A stretch of DNA of 64,000 nucleotides from Neolewinella marina (GCF_002631205.1 NZ_PDLO01000004.1:372001-436000); one strand, 5' to 3'; numbered from the stretch's first letter, positions 31,858 through 41,037 are shown. Made by a program: numbers and translations. Notes: generated from the sequence alone by a model not told the origin.

Positions 31858-34845
31858 TTACAGGCCGACGCGGGCACCGATGGTGTAGATGCGGGCGCGG
31901 GGGAAGGGGGAGTTATCGATGCCGTTGCCTTCGGGGTCGTTGCCGCTGTAGTTGGTGAGCAGGAAGAGGTTCTGGGCGGTGGCGTAAACCCGCAGGTTCA
32001 GGGCGTCGCCCGCCACCTGGCCGAAGTCGTAGCTGGCCGAGAGGTTGTCGAGCCGCAGGAAGCTGCCGTCCTCCAGGTAGTAGTCGCTGAAGTACTGCGG
32101 GCGATCGAAGCGGGTGTAGACGGCGCTGGCGTGGACGTTGCTCACGTAGTTGGCGCCCAGGTCGATGCGGGAGAAGTTTCCGCCGTTGGAGGCCGCGTTG
32201 TTGTACACGTAGTTGCCGAGGTTGCCGCGCAGGGTCACGCCCACGTTCAACTTGCCGTAGCGGGCGTTGGCGGTGAAGCCGAGCAGCACGTCGGGCATGG
32301 GGGCCTCGTTGATGGTCAGGTCCTGGTCGTTGAGTACGCCGTCGCCGTTGAGGTCCTCGTAGATGTCGAGGTTATTGGCGATGCCGTCTTCGTTGTAGTC
32401 GACGCCGTCGCGCAGGGGCCGCCCGTCCTCGTCGTACTTCTGCTGGTAGAGGTAGAAGGAGTAGGGGGTGGCGCCGACGCGCAGGAGCTGTACGGTATTG
32501 CCAACGCCACCGGCGATGCCGCCGGTCTGGATGTCGGCACTGCCGCTGCCGTCCAGGCGGGTGATCTCCGTCTGCTGGAAGGTGAAGTTGCCCGTAAGGT
32601 CGAGGCCGAACTTCTCCTGGTCTACGAGTACGCCGTTCAGGGTAAGCTCCACGCCCTGGTTCTCGAGGGCGCCGATGTTGGTGGTTACGCGGTCGGACAG
32701 GTTGGTGCCGGCCGGTACGTTGACGGTGAACAGCAGGTCGTCGGTGGTCTTCTGGTAGTACTCCAGGATACCGCTCAGGCGGTTGTTGAAGAAGCCGAAG
32801 TCGAGGCCGACGTTGAGGCTGGCGGTTTCCTCCCACTTCAGGTTGGCGTCGTAGGCGTTCGGGCGGATGGTGGGCACGAAGCGGTCGCCGAACTGGTACT
32901 GGGTGCGCTGGTCGCTGTACTGGTAGACGGGCAGGTAGAGGTAGTCGCCGAAGTCCTGGTTACCGGTCACGCCGTAGCCGATGCGCAGCTTCAGGTCGGA
33001 GAAGGTGCCGGCCAGTCCGGCGGCGAAGTCCTCCTGCAGGATGCGCCAGGCCAGGGCGGCGGAGGGGAAGAGGCCCCAGCGGTTGCTGGGCCCGAAGCGG
33101 CTGGAGCCGTCGCGCCGCAGCGAGGCGGTGAAGAGGTAGCGCTCGTCGATGTTGTAGTTGAGGCGGCCGAAGAAGGAGATCAGCCGGTTCTCCACCACGC
33201 TGTTGTAGGCGAAGATGTCCTCGGCCACGCCGGGGTTGGCGGTGCCGAAGGCGTCGGTCGAGAGGTTTTGTCCCTGGATGGAGGGGCCCTCGAAGTTGAA
33301 GTCCTGGTAGGAGTAGCCCACCTGCAGGCTGGCGCGCTGGTTGCCGAAGTCGGTGGCGTAGGTCAGGTAGGTATCGAACAGCTTGCTGGTGCGCAGGGCG
33401 TTGTTGATGTTGAACTCCCCGGAGTATCCGTTGGTGGCCAGGGTGGCGAAGGTGGTGGGTACGAAGCGGTTGTTCTGTCCGCTGTTCACGTCGAAGCCAA
33501 CCACGGCCTTGTAGCTCAGGCCGGGGATGAGGTCGTCGAATTTGTACTCCAGGTCGAGGTTACCGATGCCGCGGTAGGTCCGGCCGGTGTTGCTGATCTG
33601 CTCGGTGGCGCTCACGGGGTTGCGGGGGGCCAGGGAGTTGCCGTACTCGAAGAAGCCGGCGTAGGCCGTGTTCGCCGGGTCGTAGATGGGCTGGGTGGGG
33701 TCGAAGTCCAGGGCCGCGTTGATGACGCCCGGGTCGAAGATGTTGTTCGAGTTGGCCCCTTTCAGGCTGGCGCCCACGATTAGCTTTTCGTCGAACAGCT
33801 CCTGGGTGAAGTTCACGTTCAGGCTGATGCGCTCGGTTTCGGCGCCGCGGATGACGCCCTCCAGCTGCTGGTAGCCGGCGGAGACGCGGTAGGTGTTGGT
33901 CTGCCCTCCGCCGCTGATGCTCAGGTTCTGCTGGGTGCCGTAGCCGGTCTGGGTCAGTTCGTCGAACCAGTTGGTGTTGGCCGTGCCCAGGGTGCTCAGG
34001 CGGGCCGGGGCGGCAAAGGTGACCACGTTGCGGAAGTCCTCGGCGTTGAGGTTCTGCTGGCGGTTGATTACGTTGGAGACGGTGCCCTCGGCGCGGTAGC
34101 TGATGGAGGGGGTACCCGCCTTGCCCTTCTTGGTGGTGATGAGGATGACGCCGTTGGCGCCCCGCGAGCCGTAGATGGCCGCCGCGGAGGCGTCCTTCAG
34201 TACCGTCATCGAGGCGATGTCGTCGGGGTTGAGGAAGTTGAGCGGACTGCGGCCGCCGGTGACGCCGTCGTTCGACAGGGGCACGCCGTCAATGACGTAG
34301 AGCGGGTCGTTGCTGGCGTTGATGGAGGTACCGCCTCGAATGCGTACCGTGGGGCCTTCGCCCGGGTTGCCGCTGCCGCTGCTGATGTTGACGCCGGCCA
34401 CCTTGCCCGCGATCAGGTTGGTGGGCGATACGATGGCGCCCTTGTTGAAGGTCTCCTCCTCGATGGTGCTCACCGAGCCGGTGAGGTCCTCCTTCTTCAC
34501 CGAGCCGTAGCCGACCACGACCACCTCGCTGAGGAGTTCGCCGGCCTGGAGGGCCAGGTCGATGGTAGTGCGGCCGTTGATGGCCTCGTTCACCGTGGCG
34601 TAGCCCGTGTAGCTGTACTGCAGCTCGTTCACCCCGGCGGGTACGTTCAGGGTGTAGTTGCCGTCGAAGTCGGTGATGGTACCCGTAGAGGTGCCCACGG
34701 CCAAAATGCTGGCGCCGATGAGGGGGTCGCCGGTTTCCTGGTCGGTGATGGTTCCCGTGACGGTGGTTTGGGCAACGAGAAAGGATGCGCCGCACAGAAA
34801 TGCCATTAAAAACAGCAGGCGGGCCTGAGTAAATACTCGCTTCAT
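31858..34845 (-). CDS. SusC/RagA-family TonB-linked outer-membrane transporter
   Basis: 995 residues from ATG 34845 (KRVFTQARLLFLMAFLCG signal peptide); the frame is open for 34 more codons upstream but those read through the promoter. A carboxypeptidase-D-like regulatory domain (VTGTITDQETGDPLIGASILAVGT, about 24-100) leads to the TonB box area LLSEVVVVGYGSVKKEDLTGSVS. The plug follows (GKVAGVNISSGSG, VRIRGGTSINASNDPLYVIDGVPL, LNPDDIASMTVLKDASAAAIYGSRGANGVILITTKKG), then a long barrel ending ARIYTIGARVGL. It is the partner of the SusD protein that follows and imports oligosaccharides, here probably galacto-oligosaccharides given the GH53 gene. A Crp-type palindrome lies upstream. Confidence 0.97.
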   Translation of the reverse strand: MKRVFTQARLLFLMAFLCGASFLVAQTTVTGTITDQETGDPLIGASILAVGTSTGTITDFDGNYTLNVPAGVNELQYSYTGYATVNEAINGRTTIDLALQAGELLSEVVVVGYGSVKKEDLTGSVSTIEEETFNKGAIVSPTNLIAGKVAGVNISSGSGNPGEGPTVRIRGGTSINASNDPLYVIDGVPLSNDGVTGGRSPLNFLNPDDIASMTVLKDASAAAIYGSRGANGVILITTKKGKAGTPSISYRAEGTVSNVINRQQNLNAEDFRNVVTFAAPARLSTLGTANTNWFDELTQTGYGTQQNLSISGGGQTNTYRVSAGYQQLEGVIRGAETERISLNVNFTQELFDEKLIVGASLKGANSNNIFDPGVINAALDFDPTQPIYDPANTAYAGFFEYGNSLAPRNPVSATEQISNTGRTYRGIGNLDLEYKFDDLIPGLSYKAVVGFDVNSGQNNRFVPTTFATLATNGYSGEFNINNALRTSKLFDTYLTYATDFGNQRASLQVGYSYQDFNFEGPSIQGQNLSTDAFGTANPGVAEDIFAYNSVVENRLISFFGRLNYNIDERYLFTASLRRDGSSRFGPSNRWGLFPSAALAWRILQEDFAAGLAGTFSDLKLRIGYGVTGNQDFGDYLYLPVYQYSDQRTQYQFGDRFVPTIRPNAYDANLKWEETASLNVGLDFGFFNNRLSGILEYYQKTTDDLLFTVNVPAGTNLSDRVTTNIGALENQGVELTLNGVLVDQEKFGLDLTGNFTFQQTEITRLDGSGSADIQTGGIAGGVGNTVQLLRVGATPYSFYLYQQKYDEDGRPLRDGVDYNEDGIANNLDIYEDLNGDGVLNDQDLTINEAPMPDVLLGFTANARYGKLNVGVTLRGNLGNYVYNNAASNGGNFSRIDLGANYVSNVHASAVYTRFDRPQYFSDYYLEDGSFLRLDNLSASYDFGQVAGDALNLRVYATAQNLFLLTNYSGNDPEGNGIDNSPFPRARIYTIGARVGL

Positions 34846-34895
34846 AATTGGTTTTACTTGATGATCGAACGGGGTGCTCCGCTGAAATTGGGGCG

Positions 34896-34903
34896 CAAAT
34901 GTC
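34896..34903 (-). promoter_or_regulatory. Possible -7 element of the susC promoter
   Basis: The minus strand reads GACATTTG, one mismatch from TAnnTTTG, 50 nt before the susC ATG. No good -33 box is present; instead the Crp-type site at 34927-34942 occupies the expected region. Confidence 0.4.
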
Positions 34904-34926
34904 GTCAAAATTCCGGCACTACCGAA

Positions 34927-34942
34927 TGTGATCCGCCTCACA
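34927..34942. promoter_or_regulatory. Crp/Fnr-type palindrome TGTGA-N6-TCACA
   Basis: TGTGATCCGCCTCACA has perfect TGTGA/TCACA arms, extended by one base on each side (A...T). Its centre is about 90 nt upstream of the susC ATG. If the -7 box at 34896-34903 is used, the centre falls near -43, the distance at which Crp-type activators replace a -33/-35 box. That a Bacteroidota Crp-family protein uses this sequence is inference. Confidence 0.55.
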
Positions 34943-35002
34943 TACAATAGTTTGGCATGCGAATGGCCAAATTCGTCGTGCGCGGACGGCGGATTTTCAA
35001 AT

Positions 35003-36949
35003 TTATTTACGTCCCAGCCGGTCGATCCGCTGCTTCAGTTCCGCGGCGGTACCGATTTCCCGCAGACTGCCCAGCGACAGGCAGAAAGCGATCACCCAGG
35101 CACTGAAGAGGAGCGCGAAGAGGAAGTAGTAGCAGAAGGCCTGCAGCATGACGTTGCGGGCGTCGAGCTGGCTGCCGTCGGTGTAGATGACCCAGTCCAG
35201 GAAGGCAAAAAAGTAGTGGCCCACCACCGTATCCAGGAGGTAGCCGGCCGGCAGGGCAATGAGCAGCAGCAGGAGCAGTAGGCCGTAGCTGTGCAGCAGG
35301 TTGGTGTACACCAGGCGAAAGAGCTTGCCGGGTGCGAGATCTGTGGTGTAGCGCCCCACCCCCAGCATGACCAGGAAGGGGAAGGTGAGGAAGGTAAGCA
35401 GGGCCACTTCCCGCCCGCCCGGGGCCAGGGTGAGGGCCAGGATTCCGCTGACCGCCAGCAGCCGCAGTTCCCGTTTCCAATAAAGGAGCGGCGAGCGCAG
35501 GTCCGAATGCCGGGCCGCGGTGCCCAGCCCCAGCCGGAACATCCCGTAGAAGCCCACAGCGACCAGGACCGAGAAGGTCCATCCCCTGCCCCGCCCTACG
35601 GAGGACGTCAGTTCGTGGAAGTTCTCCAATTCAGCAAATAGATAGCCCGCGAAGCGGTAGCGTTCCGCCGGCTCCGGGCCGAAGGCGAAAGACAGGACGA
35701 CGTAGCCCACGGACAGGGCCAGCGCCCCCACCAATAACCCACCGATGCCCTGGCGGAAAACGGTAAAGGTGGCGGCCAGCAGCTCACCCACCGACCGGAT
35801 CCGCCCCAGCGCCAGGGGGCCATGGTGGCCACCCCGCAGCCTCCCCTCCCCTCCTGAAGTGGAGGTCGGGGGGCGCCGTGCCACCGCCCGGGGAAAGATG
35901 ACGTAGTACCAGAGGACGAAGGCAAAGCAGCAGAGGATGAACAGGAAGCGCAGCAGGGGTGGCAGGTCGGTCTGCCGGGTCACGAAGCCTTCCAGCACTC
36001 CGGCGATGATGAACAGGGGCACGGTGCCCAACAGTATCCTGCCCCCCGCCCGGGCCGAACGCCCGAAGGCCTGCCACCGCGTGAGGGTGCCGGGGAAGAG
36101 GAGTCCGCCGCCCATGGCCAGTCCCGCCCCGCCGGCCAGGACGAAGCTGCTGATCTCGAGGGCCCCGTGAATCCAGATGGTCAGCAGGCTCTCGCGGAAC
36201 ACCGCCGCGTCGCGGCCCACGGCTACCAGGGTGGTGAATATGGGCTCCAGCGCTCCGCCGCCCGCCGTCAGCAGCCAGCTGGCCACCCGGGCCGCCCAGG
36301 TCGTCGCCGCGCCCGCCTCCAGGGAAACGTTGCCGCCCTGCGCCAGAAAGAAATACTGGAAGACGCCCACCATCACGCCGGTGCGGATGAGCATGACGAT
36401 GCTGCCGACGCCAAAAAAGGCGCCCGCCAGAAAGGTGAGCCCGGCCACCAGCAGGTTGTTGAGGGTAATGTGAAGCGCCATCCCGGCGGGGTCGCGCGCC
36501 TTGTAGACCGCCATGGGGTCGCCCCCGGCGATGTTGGCCTCCGTCATGCGCACGTAGTCCGCCCCGAGGATCATCTCGGCGAAGGCGGGGTCCATGCGGT
36601 AGCTGACCACCCCGATGAGCAGGGCCAGCAGGAAGGTGAGCAGGGCCAGGAGGAGGGAGCGACGCTGGGCGTATACCTCGCGGGGCAGCGCGTCGGTCCA
36701 GAAGGAGAAAAACGCCCAGCCTTCGCCGGGTCGGCCCCGCTGCAGCTGCAGGAAGGTGCGCCGCGCCAGTCCGTTCAGGTAGATGCGTACGGACCGGTTG
36801 GGGTAAAAAGTGCGGGAGATCGACAGGTCATCGGTAGTGTGGACGTACAGCTCGCCGAGCCGGGTAGGATCCTGGTTGCTGCGCTCCAGGGTGGCCTCGT
36901 AGCGCGCCCACTTGTCCTTGTTCTTCGCGATGAAGTCGGTCTCCCGCAT
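35003..36949 (-). CDS. SpoIIM-like multi-pass membrane protein with extra C-terminal domain
   Basis: 648 residues. The first half (about 1-330) is a stage II sporulation protein M-type membrane domain: MRETDFIAKNKDKWARYEATL, LYVHTTDDLSISRTFYPNRSVRIYLN, then membrane helices with HITLNNLLVAGLTFLAGAFFGVGSI and IHGALEISSFVLAGGAGLAMG. A linker RPPTSTSGGEGRLRGGHHG (about 358-376) joins a second half with five or six further helices of no recognised family. SpoIIM-like proteins in Bacteroidota are usually about half this length, so this looks like a fusion. The name implies no sporulation; the function is unknown. It starts 4 nt after the SPOR lipoprotein stop, so they form one operon. Confidence 0.83.
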   Translation of the reverse strand: MRETDFIAKNKDKWARYEATLERSNQDPTRLGELYVHTTDDLSISRTFYPNRSVRIYLNGLARRTFLQLQRGRPGEGWAFFSFWTDALPREVYAQRRSLLLALLTFLLALLIGVVSYRMDPAFAEMILGADYVRMTEANIAGGDPMAVYKARDPAGMALHITLNNLLVAGLTFLAGAFFGVGSIVMLIRTGVMVGVFQYFFLAQGGNVSLEAGAATTWAARVASWLLTAGGGALEPIFTTLVAVGRDAAVFRESLLTIWIHGALEISSFVLAGGAGLAMGGGLLFPGTLTRWQAFGRSARAGGRILLGTVPLFIIAGVLEGFVTRQTDLPPLLRFLFILCCFAFVLWYYVIFPRAVARRPPTSTSGGEGRLRGGHHGPLALGRIRSVGELLAATFTVFRQGIGGLLVGALALSVGYVVLSFAFGPEPAERYRFAGYLFAELENFHELTSSVGRGRGWTFSVLVAVGFYGMFRLGLGTAARHSDLRSPLLYWKRELRLLAVSGILALTLAPGGREVALLTFLTFPFLVMLGVGRYTTDLAPGKLFRLVYTNLLHSYGLLLLLLLIALPAGYLLDTVVGHYFFAFLDWVIYTDGSQLDARNVMLQAFCYYFLFALLFSAWVIAFCLSLGSLREIGTAAELKQRIDRLGRK

Positions 36950-36953
36950 AGGA

Positions 36954-37583
36954 TTAATTCTGTCCGCTCAGCTTGATGGCCTGCTGGACGTCGATGCGCT
37001 GGCCGTCGTTCATGGCCACCACGAAGGCATCCTTGACGCCCATCTGCTTGAGGCGGTCGCGCAGGTTGGCGGCGTTCTGGTAGGTGCGGAAGCGGCTTAC
37101 GACCACTTTCTGGAGGCCGTTCTGGTCCGTGAGGTCCAGGGCATCACCGGTGGCCATGTTGGGGTCCACGCGGTTCTGGGCGTAGGCCCCGAGCTGTACC
37201 TGGAAGATGACGCCCTTTACCTGGGGCTGGTCGGTGATCACCTCGTCGGGGCGCTGGTTGGCTTCCAGGGTAGCGATCTCCTGGCGGAGCTGCTGGATTT
37301 CCTGGTAGGCCTGCTCGGCGGAAGCCTCGGCGGTGGAGAGCTGGTTCTGCAGGTTGCCGGCTTCGCTTTCGTAGCTGGACAACTGCTGGCGCATGCCCAC
37401 CAGTTCCGACTGGCTGCGTTCACAGTCCTCGACCAGGTCGCGCAGGGCGGCGGGGTTCTGGCGGTATTCGGCGGCGCGGGCGTTCCAGTCGGTGCCGTCC
37501 TCCCCGATCACCGGGGCTACCTTGGGGGAACAGCCGACCAGCAGGACGACGGAGAGCAGAAGGAGATAATTCAGTTGTTGCAT
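36954..37583 (-). CDS. Lipoprotein with coiled coil and SPOR-like domain
   Basis: 209 residues. Lipobox SVVLLVGC (Cys18). Residues about 40-110 form a coiled coil (LVEDCERSQSELVGMRQQLSSYESEAGNLQNQLS...). Residues about 122-205 (GVIFQVQLGAYAQN..., VVVSRFRTYQNAANLRDRLKQMGVKDAFVVAM) match the SPOR fold, which binds denuded peptidoglycan glycan strands at division sites. It probably sits in the periplasm anchored to a membrane. A CTACCTTG box on the minus strand at about 37604-37611 resembles a -7 element. Confidence 0.87.
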   Translation of the reverse strand: MQQLNYLLLLSVVLLVGCSPKVAPVIGEDGTDWNARAAEYRQNPAALRDLVEDCERSQSELVGMRQQLSSYESEAGNLQNQLSTAEASAEQAYQEIQQLRQEIATLEANQRPDEVITDQPQVKGVIFQVQLGAYAQNRVDPNMATGDALDLTDQNGLQKVVVSRFRTYQNAANLRDRLKQMGVKDAFVVAMNDGQRIDVQQAIKLSGQN

Positions 37584-37704
37584 ATGCGATATGGATTTGG
37601 GTTACAAGGTAGGGTGAGCCGCGATTAGTAAGGTAACCGATCGGCCAGGCCGTCACGGGGGTGTAGCATTTTATTTAGACTGGGTACAGATAGCCCACTT
37701 TATG

Positions 37705-37712
37705 TATCTTTG
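37705..37712 (+). promoter_or_regulatory. -7 promoter element of feoAB (TATCTTTG)
   Basis: Exact TAnnTTTG match 32 nt before the feoA ATG. TTTAG near 37674 may be a weak -33 box. No Fur-type palindrome was recognised. Confidence 0.6.
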
Positions 37713-37744
37713 TGGCGTTACGAAGCTGACCAACCCAACTGAAC

Positions 37745-37978
37745 ATGCCCTTTCACGTACCCGCCGCCGCTTCCCTCTTTGAGGCCGGTCAATCCGGCAC
37801 CATCGACCGCTTTACCAACGAATATCTCGCCGGTAAGCTACTGGATATTGGCGTACGGCCGGGCTCCCGCCTGCGCGTTGTCCGCAAATCCCCCTTCGGC
37901 GGCAGTTGGTACGTCAAGATAGACCGTCAATGCCTCGCATTGCGGAAGAAAGAGCTCGCATGCATAATGGTCAAGTAA
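37745..37978 (+). CDS. feoA: Ferrous iron transport accessory protein FeoA
   Basis: 77 residues, an SH3-like FeoA domain: GQSGTIDRFTNEYLAGKLLDIGVRPGSRLRVV, then FGGSWYVKIDRQCLALRKKELACIMVK. FeoA is a small cytosolic partner that modulates FeoB. The gene overlaps feoB by 19 nt in another frame, so translation is coupled. A perfect -7 element precedes it. Confidence 0.95.
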   Translation: MPFHVPAAASLFEAGQSGTIDRFTNEYLAGKLLDIGVRPGSRLRVVRKSPFGGSWYVKIDRQCLALRKKELACIMVK

Positions 37979-40095
37979 AGGCCACTCCCGTCGTTGGTCT
38001 GGTTGGAAACCCGAACAGCGGGAAGTCTTCCCTATTTAATATCCTCACCGGTCTGCGGCAACGCATCGGCAACTTCCCCGGCGTCACGGTGGAGAAAAAG
38101 GCCGGCATGCTCAGCCTGCCGGGACTGCCCACGGTAGAGCTGATCGACTTCCCCGGGGCCTACAGCTGCTACCCGACCAGCCTCGACGAGCGGCTGGTGG
38201 TGCAGGAGCTGACCAACCCCGAGGGCGACCTCTTCCCCGACGCCATCCTCTACGTGGCCGACATCACGAAGCTGGACAAGCACCTGCTGCTCTTCACCCA
38301 GCTGCGCGACCTCGACCTGCCCATGATCCTGGTGCTGAACATGGCCGACCTCATGGACGCCGACGGCCTCACCGTCGACATCCCACGCCTCAGCAAGGCG
38401 CTCGAGGTGCCGGTGGTACCCGTGAGCAGCCGCGACCACCGCGGCATCGCCGAACTGAAGGAGGCCATCACCGACCTGCTGCGCGACCCCAACCGCTTCC
38501 GGCCGCGCCAGGCCTTCTTCGAGCCCGGGGCCAACACCCGCGACGTACTGGCCGAGCTGCGCCGCGAGCTGCCCGCCCGCAACGACTACCACGCCCTGCT
38601 GCTCACCCACCACGCCCCCTGGCTGAAGCACATCCCCGACGCCACCCGCCACCAGGTGCAGGAGGCCCGGGTGCGCCACGGCTTCCACAGCCTGCGTTCC
38701 CAGGTGGAGGAGACCATGGAGCGCTACAACACCTTCGAGCCCATCGTGAGGGGCAGCGTGCGCCACGCCGGCGACACCTCTTCCCGCAGCGACCGGATCG
38801 ACAACGTGGTTACCCACCCCATCTTCGGGCCCATCCTCTTCATCGCCCTGATGCTGCTGCTGTTCCAGGCCCTGTTCGCCTGGGCGAGCGTGCCGATGGA
38901 CCTCATCGAATTCACCTTCGGCACCCTCGGCGAATCGATCCGCACCACCCTGCCCGCCGGCTGGTTCACCGACCTGCTGGTCGACGGCATCGTGGCCGGA
39001 CTGGGCGGCGTGCTGGTGTTCCTGCCGCAGATCGCCATCCTCTTCTTCTTCATCGCCATCCTGGAGGAGGTGGGGTACCTGGCCCGGGCGGCCTACCTTT
39101 TCGACAGCCTGATGCAGCGGTTCGGGCTCAACGGGCGGTCGGTGGTGGCCCTGATCAGCGGCCACGCCTGTGCAATCCCCGCCATCATGAGCACCCGGAC
39201 GATCTCCAACTGGAAGGAGCGGTTGCTGACCATCCTGGTCACTCCCCTCACCTCCTGTTCGGCCCGCATCCCGGTGTACGTCATCCTCATTTCCTTCGCC
39301 GTCCCTCCGGTGGTGTACTTCAACGGACTGATCAGCCTGCAGGGGCTGGCCTTCGCGGGCCTCTACTTCCTGGGCATCCTGGGGGCCATGCTTTCGGCCC
39401 TGGCCTTCAAGGTGATCCTGCGCACCCCCGAGCGCAGCTTCCTCATGCTGGAGCTGCCCGAGTACCGCATCCCCGTGTGGCGCAACGTGGGGACTACCGT
39501 CTGGCAGAAGTCGAAGACCTTCGTTCTGGAGGCCGGCAAGATCATCATGATCATCAGCGTCATCCTGTGGGCGGCTTCCACCTACGGCCCCCCGGCGGAT
39601 ATGGCCGCCGCCGAGGCCCAGGTGACGGAGCGGGCGCGGGCGCAGGAGCTGAGTGAGGAGCAAGCGGCCGACCTCCTCGCCTCCGAGCGGCTGGAAGCCT
39701 CCTACGCCGGCCACCTCGGCAAGGCCATCGAGCCGGTCATCCGCCCCCTGGGCTACGACTGGAAGATCGGCATCGCCCTGCTGACCAGCTTCGCCGCCCG
39801 GGAGGTATTCGTGGGCACCATGGCCACCATCTACAGCATCGGCAGCACCGACGACGAATTCCGCATCCGCGAACGGCTGGCCGAGGAGCGCAACCCGGTG
39901 ACCAACGAGCCGGTCTACAACCCCGCCACGGCTTGGAGCCTGCTCATCTTTTACGTCTTCGCCATGATGTGCATGTCGACCCTGGCCGTGACGAAGCGGG
40001 AGACCAATTCCTGGAAGTGGCCCATCGTGCAGTTCGTCTTCATGACCGCCATCGCCTACTTCGGCGCCATGGCCGTGTATCAATCCCTGTCCTGA
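37960..40095 (+). CDS. feoB: Ferrous iron transporter FeoB
   Basis: 711 residues from ATG 37960. The frame is open to 37906, but that is deep in feoA. An N-terminal G domain has G1 GNPNSGKSS (16-24), the FPGVTVEKK switch, DFPGAYS (G3) and LNMAD (G4), followed by a helical GDI-like spacer. The membrane part has paired gate motifs GVLVFLPQIAILFFFIAILEEVGYLARAA, GHACAIPAIMSTRTI and LTSCSARIPVY, and ends with VFVGTMATIYSIGS. It moves Fe(II) across the inner membrane, so the cell can use reduced iron. Confidence 0.97.
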   Translation: MHNGQVKATPVVGLVGNPNSGKSSLFNILTGLRQRIGNFPGVTVEKKAGMLSLPGLPTVELIDFPGAYSCYPTSLDERLVVQELTNPEGDLFPDAILYVADITKLDKHLLLFTQLRDLDLPMILVLNMADLMDADGLTVDIPRLSKALEVPVVPVSSRDHRGIAELKEAITDLLRDPNRFRPRQAFFEPGANTRDVLAELRRELPARNDYHALLLTHHAPWLKHIPDATRHQVQEARVRHGFHSLRSQVEETMERYNTFEPIVRGSVRHAGDTSSRSDRIDNVVTHPIFGPILFIALMLLLFQALFAWASVPMDLIEFTFGTLGESIRTTLPAGWFTDLLVDGIVAGLGGVLVFLPQIAILFFFIAILEEVGYLARAAYLFDSLMQRFGLNGRSVVALISGHACAIPAIMSTRTISNWKERLLTILVTPLTSCSARIPVYVILISFAVPPVVYFNGLISLQGLAFAGLYFLGILGAMLSALAFKVILRTPERSFLMLELPEYRIPVWRNVGTTVWQKSKTFVLEAGKIIMIISVILWAASTYGPPADMAAAEAQVTERARAQELSEEQAADLLASERLEASYAGHLGKAIEPVIRPLGYDWKIGIALLTSFAAREVFVGTMATIYSIGSTDDEFRIRERLAEERNPVTNEPVYNPATAWSLLIFYVFAMMCMSTLAVTKRETNSWKWPIVQFVFMTAIAYFGAMAVYQSLS

Positions 40096-40147
40096 TCCTG
40101 CGGGAAGCGCCGCAACCGGTTTACCTTTACGGTCTGATCACTCGGAT

Positions 40148-40996
40148 TTGCGTCACTTCATCCTCATAGGCTGGTTGCTGGTGGCCGGGGGCCTGCTTCC
40201 CGGCCAGGCGCCGGCCGACGACCCCGTGGAGGCCACCGCGGTCCGCGATACCACCGCCAACCCCTTCGACCTTTACCCCAGCAGTCCGGAGGCGGCAGCG
40301 GAGGTGGCCCGCCCCGGCCCGGCAGCCGATAGCCCCGCCCCATCCTCACCGGGCGGTGAGCCAGTGGTGTTTGTCCACCTGCTGCTGGTGGTGATGGTGA
40401 CGAGCTTGTGGGTGCTCTTCCGCGACCTGCTGAAGCAGTGCATCGCGGCCATCCTGAACGACAGCATGATGACCCAGCTGTTCCGGCGGCGGTCCGGCGG
40501 TCAGATTTCCGCACTTTGGCTCTGTTACCTGTTCTTTTTATTGTCGGCCGGCTTCTACCTCTACCTGCTGGCCACGGGCTTCGGGGTGGCCCTGCCGGGG
40601 GGCGTCTGGACCGGCTGGCTCATCACCTCCCTCATCGTGGCGGGGGTGGTGGGGCTGAAGTTTTTCGTCCTCCTGTTGCTGGGCCGCATCTTCCCCCTGC
40701 GCAAGGAATTGAGCCGCTACACCTTCGTGTTGATGGTGTTTTCCATCCTTTCCGGCATTGTACTGGTTCCCCTGAACCTGCTGGCGAGCTACGCCCCTCC
40801 CGCCTACCGCGAATACTTCCTCTGGGCCGGACTGGGGGTGCTCGCCCTGATCTATCTGGTGCATTTGGTGCGCGGTCTATTCATTGCTAATCACTACGTT
40901 GGCAATCGACCGCTCCATTTTTTGTTATATATTTGCACCATTGAAATAGCACCTCTCCTCTTGGTATACCGCTATTTATCGACTGCTGTGATCTGA
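40148..40996 (+). CDS. DUF4271 family membrane protein
   Basis: 282 residues, apparently from TTG 40148 (RHFILIGWLLVAGGLLPGQ gives a signal or first helix). After a Pro/Ala-rich stretch there are about seven membrane helices, with SMMTQLFRRRSGGQISAL between the first two and LHFLLYICTIEIAPLLLVYRYL at the end, the form of DUF4271. The pairing with hemD directly downstream is a conserved Bacteroidota arrangement, but the protein's role is unknown. It ends 41 nt before hemD. Confidence 0.88.
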   Translation: MRHFILIGWLLVAGGLLPGQAPADDPVEATAVRDTTANPFDLYPSSPEAAAEVARPGPAADSPAPSSPGGEPVVFVHLLLVVMVTSLWVLFRDLLKQCIAAILNDSMMTQLFRRRSGGQISALWLCYLFFLLSAGFYLYLLATGFGVALPGGVWTGWLITSLIVAGVVGLKFFVLLLLGRIFPLRKELSRYTFVLMVFSILSGIVLVPLNLLASYAPPAYREYFLWAGLGVLALIYLVHLVRGLFIANHYVGNRPLHFLLYICTIEIAPLLLVYRYLSTAVI

Positions 40997-41037
40997 GTGG
41001 ATAAACCCTAACTGAAGAAAAAACTAACCCACACTTT

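Noticed and set aside
29902-33783. A 1293-codon open frame on the plus strand
   Set aside because: Antisense to the susD- and susC-type genes, low-complexity Val/Gly/Ala/Glu composition and no recognisable motif.
35003-36949. Sporulation function from the SpoIIM similarity
   Set aside because: SpoIIM-like proteins are widespread in non-sporulating bacteria; nothing else here points to sporulation.
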